A stretch of 10,828 nt of DNA. It comes from Candidatus Gastranaerophilales bacterium. GTDB taxonomy: Bacteria > Cyanobacteriota > Vampirovibrionia > Gastranaerophilales > Gastranaerophilaceae. The notes beneath the pieces were generated by a model. The model was given only the letters and a program-made list of their open reading frames with translations, made no database searches and was not told the DNA's origin. The stretch's first letter is position 1. Every line of letters begins with the position of its first letter. Positions 5,811 to 10,828 of this stretch are shown here, piece after piece. The stretch spans positions 1 through 10,828 of the forward strand of contig CANQOM010000044.1 in assembly GCA_947625445.1 (NCBI GenBank), read 5' to 3'. Position numbers and translations under genes: made by a program.

Positions 5811-7187
5811 TTGTGAAAGATGTATGTCTTTTTGTATGTCAGTTTTTACTTTTTCATGAGAATAGATAATAGTGGGATGTTTTCTGTTAAAGCATTCACC
5901 AATATATGGCAAACTTTCTGTTGTCATCTCTTTTGCCAAATATATTGCTATTTGTCTTGCATATGCGGTCTTTGCTGCTCTGTTGGTACTTTTTATATCT
6001 TCTACCGATATATTATAATATCCTGCAACGATATCTATAATTCCATCTATTGTAACTGTTTTACGCTTGTCGTTGTATTTAATTATTTTTTTTACAACTT
6101 CCACACTAACAGGTATTTCATTTATAGATGTATACGCACTTACCGTATTAAATGCGCCTTCTAATTCACGAATATTTTTATTATATACTCCTGCAAGAAA
6201 TTCAATAACTTCATTGGGCATTTTTATATTATTATCTTCCGATAATTTTTTTAAAATTGCCATTCTTGTTTCAATGTCCGGTACTTGAATATCAGCTAAT
6301 AATCCCATTTGAAATCTTGTTTTTAATCTTTCGGGTGTATTTTCAAATTTATCGGGTGAACGGTCCGATGTAAATACTATTTGTCTTCCTGAATTATGAA
6401 GACTTTCAAATGTATTGAACATTTCTTCTTCTGTTCTTGCTTTACCTTCAATTAATTGAATGTCATCGACAAGTAAAACATCAACATTTCTATACTTGTC
6501 TCTAAATTCATTCATCTTTTTATTGTCTTTTTTTCCTGTTTTATCAATCCCTTTTGCAATTGAATTTACCATATCATTAATAAATTCTTCAGCTTTAATA
6601 TATTTGACCTTAAGTTTTGGTTTTGAAAATAAAATATCATGACCTATAGCTTGAAGAAGATGTGTTTTCCCTAATCCGGAACCGCCATATATAAATAAAG
6701 GATTATACTGTTTTCCCGGGTCATTAGCAACCGCTTTTGCCACTGCATATGCAAATTTGTTATTTGAACCTACTACAAAATTGTCAAATTTGTATTTTAA
6801 ATTTAAATTACAGGATGATTGCATCTGTTTTAAATTGTCATATCTTGATTCAATTCTATTTTCAAGCTTTTTTATAAATTCTTTTTCTTCTTCTTTTCTT
6901 GCTTTTTGTTTATCTTTTTCTATTTGTTTATGTAGATTTTCATCATATATTACCTTAAAATATACATCTTTTGAACATACTTGTGTAAATGCTTTTGAAA
7001 TTTCTTTCCTGTTTTTTTCTAATATTTGAATTGCAAGATTTTGACCGGTTAATAATACAAAACAATTATCTTCATAAGAATGCGGAACTAAAGGCAATAC
7101 CCAAGTTTCATAGGTTGTAGCCAATAAAGTTCCCTTTAATATGGTAAGGACACTGTCCCATGTTTGTTTTATTAATTCGTCTTCCAT
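5775..7187 (-). CDS. dnaA: Chromosomal replication initiator protein DnaA
   Basis: This 470-residue protein has all four DnaA domains. Domain I (about 1-85) binds helicase and partners. A charged linker follows (about 86-125, K/E-rich, coiled-coil-like). The AAA+ ATPase has Walker A G168-G-S-G-L-G-K-T175, Walker B L238-L-V-D-D242, sensor segment TSDR (273-276) and the RLKTRF arginine-finger region (287-292). The helix-turn-helix domain IV is at about 377-465. ATP-bound DnaA opens the replication origin. A K/D/N-rich insertion of roughly nine residues lies at about 212-224, before Walker B. The DNA-recognition loop reads F433-N-R-K-H-P-T439 in place of the common GGRDHTT. The start ATG (7187) has AAGGA unusually close, 1 nt away. 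It lies 17 bp downstream of aspS on the same strand, so it is probably co-transcribed. Neither dnaN nor an origin is adjacent. Confidence 0.96.
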   Translation of the reverse strand: MEDELIKQTWDSVLTILKGTLLATTYETWVLPLVPHSYEDNCFVLLTGQNLAIQILEKNRKEISKAFTQVCSKDVYFKVIYDENLHKQIEKDKQKARKEEEKEFIKKLENRIESRYDNLKQMQSSCNLNLKYKFDNFVVGSNNKFAYAVAKAVANDPGKQYNPLFIYGGSGLGKTHLLQAIGHDILFSKPKLKVKYIKAEEFINDMVNSIAKGIDKTGKKDNKKMNEFRDKYRNVDVLLVDDIQLIEGKARTEEEMFNTFESLHNSGRQIVFTSDRSPDKFENTPERLKTRFQMGLLADIQVPDIETRMAILKKLSEDNNIKMPNEVIEFLAGVYNKNIRELEGAFNTVSAYTSINEIPVSVEVVKKIIKYNDKRKTVTIDGIIDIVAGYYNISVEDIKSTNRAAKTAYARQIAIYLAKEMTTESLPYIGECFNRKHPTIIYSHEKVKTDIQKDIHLSQEIKELTDIIND

Positions 7188-7204
7188 ATCCTTAATGATA
7201 AAGT

Positions 7205-8983
7205 TTAATTAACTTTTGTTGTAAGTCTTAAATGCAGTTCTCTAAGTTGTTCTTCGGTAGCTCGTGCGGGTGCATCTGTCATTAAACATTTAGCTGCCGA
7301 GTTTTTTGGAAATGCAATTACATCTCTTATTGAATTTGTTTTTGCTAACAATGCAACAACTCTATCCAACCCTAATGCTAAACCGGCATGAGGTGGTGTT
7401 CCGTATTTGAATGCATTTATCATAAATCCGAATTTCTCTTGAGTTTCATCATCTGATAAACCAAGAGCTTTAAATACTCTTTCTTGTATTTCAGATGAAT
7501 GGATTCTTACTGAACCTCCACCAAGTTCATTTCCGTTATATACTATATCATATGCAATTGAACGGCAATTAGCCGGGTCTGATTCCATTTTATCTATATC
7601 TTCAAGATTAGGCATTGTAAACGGATGGTGAACAGATACATATCTGTTATCTTCTTCCGAATATTCAAACATTGGGAAATCTACTACCCATAATAAGGCA
7701 TGTGCATTTGAATCTATTAAACCTAATTTTTCTCCAAAATACAATCTGAATCTTCCCATTACATCATATGTAACTTTTGGTTTGTCAGCTACAAAAAATA
7801 TTACATCACCTGCTTTTGCATTGGCTCTGTTCTTTATTTTTTCTGCTTGTTCTTCTGTCAAGAATTTCAAAACCGGTGATTTTGCACTTCCGTCTTCAAG
7901 ATACATTATATTTGCCAAAGCTTTTGCTCCAAATGAAACTGCAAGCTTTGTTAAATCGTCCATTTCTTTTCTTGAATAATTTGCAATTCCGGGAATCTTT
8001 ATAGCTCTAACTATTCCGCCGGCTTTTAATGTATCTTTTATTATTTCAAAATTTGATTCCATTATAATATCGCCGATGTCAAATAATTCAAGTCCGAATC
8101 TTAAATCAGGTCTGTCTGAACCGTATTTATCCATTGCTTCTTTATATGTAATAACAGGTAATTTTTCGGGTACTTCATAATCTACCAGTTTAAATACTTC
8201 TCTTAAAAGACCTTCTACCATATTCATAATGTCTTCTTGTTCTACAAATGACATTTCAATATCTACCTGAGTAAATTCAGGTTGTCTGTCTGCTCTTAAA
8301 TCTTCGTCACGAAAACATTTTGCTATTTGATAGTATCTTTCAATTCCGCCTACCATTAATAACTGTTTAAATATTTGAGGTGATTGAGGAAGTGCATAAA
8401 ATTTCCCGGGTTGTACACGGCTTGGTACTAAATAATCTCTTGCTCCTTCCGGAGTTGTTTTAATTAGTATCGGAGTTTCAACCTCCATAAAATTGTTTTC
8501 ATCTAAATAATTACGTATTGTTTTCACAATTTTATGTCTTAATTTTAAACAATTTAAAACTTTTTCTTGTCTTATATCAAGATAACGATATTTTAACCTT
8601 AAATCTTCATTAACGTTTTCATCATTAAGAGGGAACGGCAATACTTGTGATGTTGAAAGTATTTCTATTGATGTAGGATATACTTCTATTTCTCCGGTCG
8701 GAAGCTTTTCATTATATGTTTCTTCCGGTCTTAATGACACTATACCTTTTGCATTAATTACATATTCATCTCTTAATTTTTGGAATATATCATAAACTTC
8801 AGGATTTTTCTTTGGGTCTGATACGAGTTGGAATACACCTGATTTATCTCTTACTTCAACAAATATTATCCCGCCTAAATCTCTTACGGCAGATACCCAT
8901 CCTGCTATTTTTACTTCTTTTCCCAATTCATTTTTAGTTATTTCACCGCATCCATGCGTTTTCATTGATGTTTTTGTTATCAT
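7205..8983 (-). CDS. aspS: Aspartyl-tRNA synthetase, bacterial type
   Basis: This 592-residue class II synthetase, about the usual bacterial length, charges tRNA-Asp in the cytoplasm. An OB-fold anticodon-binding domain spans about 8-105. The catalytic domain has motif 1 (NFMEVETPIL, 164-173), motif 2 (FRDEDLRADRQPEF, 224-237) and motif 3 (GLALGLDRVVALL, 534-546). The bacterial GAD insertion domain lies at about 290-430. The C-terminal FPKN (558-561) is the bacterial signature. In the OB-fold the segment VRDLGG (33-38) has Leu, not the His seen in many non-discriminating enzymes that also charge tRNA-Asn. This hints at a discriminating enzyme but is not proof. ATG 8983 has an AGGGA ribosome site about 8 nt upstream and is preferred over the internal Met7. 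A 67-bp gap separates it from the yitT-like gene; dnaA follows after 17 bp. Confidence 0.97.
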   Translation of the reverse strand: MITKTSMKTHGCGEITKNELGKEVKIAGWVSAVRDLGGIIFVEVRDKSGVFQLVSDPKKNPEVYDIFQKLRDEYVINAKGIVSLRPEETYNEKLPTGEIEVYPTSIEILSTSQVLPFPLNDENVNEDLRLKYRYLDIRQEKVLNCLKLRHKIVKTIRNYLDENNFMEVETPILIKTTPEGARDYLVPSRVQPGKFYALPQSPQIFKQLLMVGGIERYYQIAKCFRDEDLRADRQPEFTQVDIEMSFVEQEDIMNMVEGLLREVFKLVDYEVPEKLPVITYKEAMDKYGSDRPDLRFGLELFDIGDIIMESNFEIIKDTLKAGGIVRAIKIPGIANYSRKEMDDLTKLAVSFGAKALANIMYLEDGSAKSPVLKFLTEEQAEKIKNRANAKAGDVIFFVADKPKVTYDVMGRFRLYFGEKLGLIDSNAHALLWVVDFPMFEYSEEDNRYVSVHHPFTMPNLEDIDKMESDPANCRSIAYDIVYNGNELGGGSVRIHSSEIQERVFKALGLSDDETQEKFGFMINAFKYGTPPHAGLALGLDRVVALLAKTNSIRDVIAFPKNSAAKCLMTDAPARATEEQLRELHLRLTTKVN

Positions 8984-9016
8984 ATTATTTCCCTGTCACT
9001 CACTTTTTTTATTACA

Positions 9017-9045
9017 AATTTAACTCAAAAATAATTAAATTTCAA
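9017..9045 (-). promoter_or_regulatory. Possible promoter for aspS-dnaA
   Basis: In the 67-bp gap before aspS, the minus strand has TTGAAA (9045-9040) and, after exactly 17 bp, TAAATT (9022-9017). Transcription would begin near 9010, about 27 nt before the aspS ATG. Both hexamers are imperfect and the region is nearly pure A/T, so a chance match is possible. Read-through from the ATP synthase and yitT-like genes is the alternative. Confidence 0.3.
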
Positions 9046-9050
9046 AATAA

Positions 9051-9902
9051 TTATATTTTTCTCTTTTTTACTCTTACTCCTTCAACAGCATATACATTTT
9101 CAATTGCAATGAATGCTCTCGGATCTACATTTTTTGCTATTTCTTTTAATTTTGTAACTTGAAGTCTTGATATTACACAATAAACCAAACGTTTTTCAAG
9201 CCCGGAATATCCTCCCTGAGCATCTATATATGTTACGCTTACATCCATTTGCTCCATTATTTTTTTTCCGATTTCAACTGAATAATCGGTTATTACAAAT
9301 ACAGATTTTGATTCATTTAAGCCTTCTATTACAAAATCCATAGTTTTATATGCAACAAAATATGTGATTATAGAATACATGGCATGCTGCCAATCAAAAA
9401 CAAATCCTGCTATAGTAAATATAAACAGGTTTATTACCATTATTATTTCTCCAACCGAGAAACTTATTTTCTTTGTAACATATATGGATAAAATTTCCGT
9501 GCCGTCTACAGATGAACCATTTCTTATTATAAGTCCTACTCCTGCGCCTAAAATTAATCCGCCAAATACTGATACTAAAAACAATTCAAGATTTTCTATA
9601 ATACATTGTCCGTGAAAACATTTTGAAAAGAATGTTACTCCGAATGCAAATATTATTATTGCCCAAAATGTTGATATAACAAATCTTATACCTAATTTTT
9701 TAATTGCAAGTATAATAAATGGCAGGTTAATTAACACAATAAATAAGCCCAAAGGAAGTCCTGATAATGCACTTGAAATCATTGAAATACCCGTGACTCC
9801 CCCATCTATTATATGGTTGGGAACTAAAAATGCTTCAATGGCAAATGCATATATTATTGCTCCAATTGTTATAAAAAAATAATCTTTTAAGTAATTACTC
9901 AT
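9051..9902 (-). CDS. YitT family membrane protein (DUF161 + DUF2179)
   Basis: This 283-residue protein has about five transmembrane helices (near 8-27, 48-68, 74-93, 105-127 and 148-170). The family hallmarks are GGVTGIS (34-40) after helix 1 and RNGSSVDGTEIL (127-138) after helix 4. A C-terminal soluble DUF2179 domain spans about 200-275 (SVFVITD, a GGYSG glycine turn at 230-234, and AFIAIENVYAVEG). The length is normal for the family, which is widespread in low-GC bacteria; its transported substrate is not established. The DUF2179 portion is cytoplasmic and ferredoxin-like, so it may sense a ligand. The start ATG 9902 has a GAGA site about 8 nt upstream. It lies 12 bp downstream of atpC and ends 67 bp before aspS. 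Its place directly after the ATP synthase genes suggests co-transcription but no shared function is evident. Confidence 0.88.
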   Translation of the reverse strand: MSNYLKDYFFITIGAIIYAFAIEAFLVPNHIIDGGVTGISMISSALSGLPLGLFIVLINLPFIILAIKKLGIRFVISTFWAIIIFAFGVTFFSKCFHGQCIIENLELFLVSVFGGLILGAGVGLIIRNGSSVDGTEILSIYVTKKISFSVGEIIMVINLFIFTIAGFVFDWQHAMYSIITYFVAYKTMDFVIEGLNESKSVFVITDYSVEIGKKIMEQMDVSVTYIDAQGGYSGLEKRLVYCVISRLQVTKLKEIAKNVDPRAFIAIENVYAVEGVRVKKRKI

Positions 9903-9914
9903 ATATTTCTCTTA

Positions 9915-10322
9915 TTATTGCTTTGCTGCAGCTTTTAACCTTGCCATAGCTCTCGCAAGTGCTGCATTTGCTATTTTTACATCTCTTTGGTTTCCTGCAC
10001 TGTTTAAACTTGCTTCAGCTCTTTCTTTTGCTAATTGTGCTCTGACTGTGTCTATATCATCTCCGCATTCTGCTACTTCTGTTAATATTATTGCTTCATT
10101 ATTTTTAAATTGAAAAGCTCCGCCGATTACGGAAAAATATATCTCTTTTCCGTTTTTTAATACTTTTGCAGTATCAATATCGAGTGTTGACATAAAAGGA
10201 ATATGTCCGGGTAAAATTCCGAAACTTCCCTTTACTCCTTTTGCTATTATTGATTCTACATCATCTTCATATACTATTTTTTCGGGAGTGATAATTTTAA
10301 AATGTATTTTGTTTTCTGCCAT
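9915..10322 (-). CDS. atpC: ATP synthase F1 epsilon subunit
   Basis: This 135-residue protein has the beta-sandwich domain (about 5-86) with the signature GSFGILPGHIP (32-42) and the two-helix C-terminal domain (about 90-135, DTVRAQLAKERAEA and an Ala/Arg-rich second helix). Epsilon belongs to the central stalk of F1; it couples rotation to the beta subunits and can inhibit ATP hydrolysis. The length is normal. ATG 10322 has an AGG site about 7 nt upstream and lies 8 bp after the atpD stop, the usual beta-epsilon pair in one operon. Confidence 0.95.
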   Translation of the reverse strand: MAENKIHFKIITPEKIVYEDDVESIIAKGVKGSFGILPGHIPFMSTLDIDTAKVLKNGKEIYFSVIGGAFQFKNNEAIILTEVAECGDDIDTVRAQLAKERAEASLNSAGNQRDVKIANAALARAMARLKAAAKQ

Positions 10323-10330
10323 ATATTAAC

Positions 10331-10828
10331 CTATTTAACTTTTTCTGCATTTTTTAATACATCATCAATTGTCCCTGCCATATAAAATGCCTGTTCGGGG
10401 ATATTATCATATTGACCTTCAATTATACCTTTAAATCCTGCAACTGTGTCTTCCAGTTTTACATATCTGCCAGGTATTCCTGAAAATTGTTCTGCTACAA
10501 AGAATGGTTGAGATAAGAATTTTTGTATTTTCCTTGCTCTGTTTACTGTTTCTTTATCTTCTTCAGATAATTCATCCATTCCTAAAATAGCTATAATATC
10601 TTGTAATTCTTGATATTTTTGAAGGATTTCAAGTACTTTTCTTGCAGTATTATAATGTTCTTCACCTATAATTAAAGGGTCTAATACCTTAGAGTTTGAT
10701 GCGAGAGGATCAACGGCAGGATAGATTCCTAATGAAGCTATTTGTCTTGAAAGTACCGTTGAAGCATCCAAATGTGAAAATGTTGTAGCAGGAGCCGGGT
10801 CTGTTAAATCGTCTGCAGGTACATATAT
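10331..10828 (-). CDS. atpD: ATP synthase F1 beta subunit, C-terminal part (5' end beyond window)
   Basis: The reading frame is open to the right edge and encodes the last 165 residues of the catalytic beta subunit. The visible part starts in the highly conserved YVPADDLTDPAPATTF segment and continues through DASTVLSRQIA-GIYPAVDPL. It includes the DELSEED lever motif (visible residues 85-91), which transmits torque to gamma/epsilon. Walker A and B lie outside the window. The true start is not visible; an internal TTG at 10771 lies within the conserved TTFSHLDAST stretch and is not a start. About two thirds of the usual 460-470-residue protein is missing only because of the window edge. No frameshift is seen. 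Confidence 0.96.
   Translation of the reverse strand: MYVPADDLTDPAPATTFSHLDASTVLSRQIASLGIYPAVDPLASNSKVLDPLIIGEEHYNTARKVLEILQKYQELQDIIAILGMDELSEEDKETVNRARKIQKFLSQPFFVAEQFSGIPGRYVKLEDTVAGFKGIIEGQYDNIPEQAFYMAGTIDDVLKNAEKVK

Noticed and set aside
5775..7204. Origin of replication next to dnaA
   Set aside because: No DnaA-box cluster and no intergenic space: dnaA is 2 bp from one neighbour and 17 bp from the other.
10769..10771. TTG as the start of atpD
   Set aside because: The frame continues upstream with the conserved YVPADDLTDPAPATTF segment to the window edge, so TTG is an internal Leu codon.

Overview
The window is AT-rich bacterial chromosome, with long A/T runs in coding and non-coding DNA. 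The DnaA AAA+ and arginine-finger segment (RF-MGLLADIQVPD-ETRMAIL) resembles cyanobacterial DnaA. Together with the low GC and strongly A/T-ending codons, this suggests a non-photosynthetic relative of the Cyanobacteria (Vampirovibrionia/Melainabacteria, for example Gastranaerophilales). This is an inference from recalled family patterns, not a database result; another low-GC anaerobe cannot be excluded. No tRNA, rRNA, CRISPR array, insertion sequence or prophage gene was seen.

Left edge (1-248): no protein gene. It holds a locally GC-richer, highly foldable segment that is probably a structured RNA cut by the window edge (a 6S-like fold is the best guess). After it come an inverted repeat and an extended -10 promoter.

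Region A (249-2698, plus): a tight operon of three genes: an exported or membrane-anchored calcineurin-like phosphoesterase, a metallo-beta-lactamase-fold hydrolase of the FWGVRGS type, and a small secreted TPR protein that starts at TTG inside the previous gene. It runs tail-to-tail into a short PHP-domain phosphoesterase on the minus strand, and the two coding regions overlap by 37 bp.

Region B (3331-5772, plus): a short intergenic region with face-to-face promoter elements leads to three genes: a six-helix membrane protein, a 71-residue zinc-ribbon protein and a membrane-anchored transglutaminase-like protein. This uncharacterised cassette is the most plausible candidate here for an undescribed functional unit, although no function can be assigned from sequence alone.

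Region C (5775-10828, minus): a run of housekeeping genes in transcription order atpD (partial) - atpC - yitT-like - aspS - dnaA. The first two are the catalytic and epsilon subunits of the F1 ATP synthase; next are a DUF161/DUF2179 membrane protein, bacterial-type aspartyl-tRNA synthetase and the replication initiator. dnaA is last, with no dnaN and no visible origin beside it. Its DNA-recognition loop carries unusual residues.
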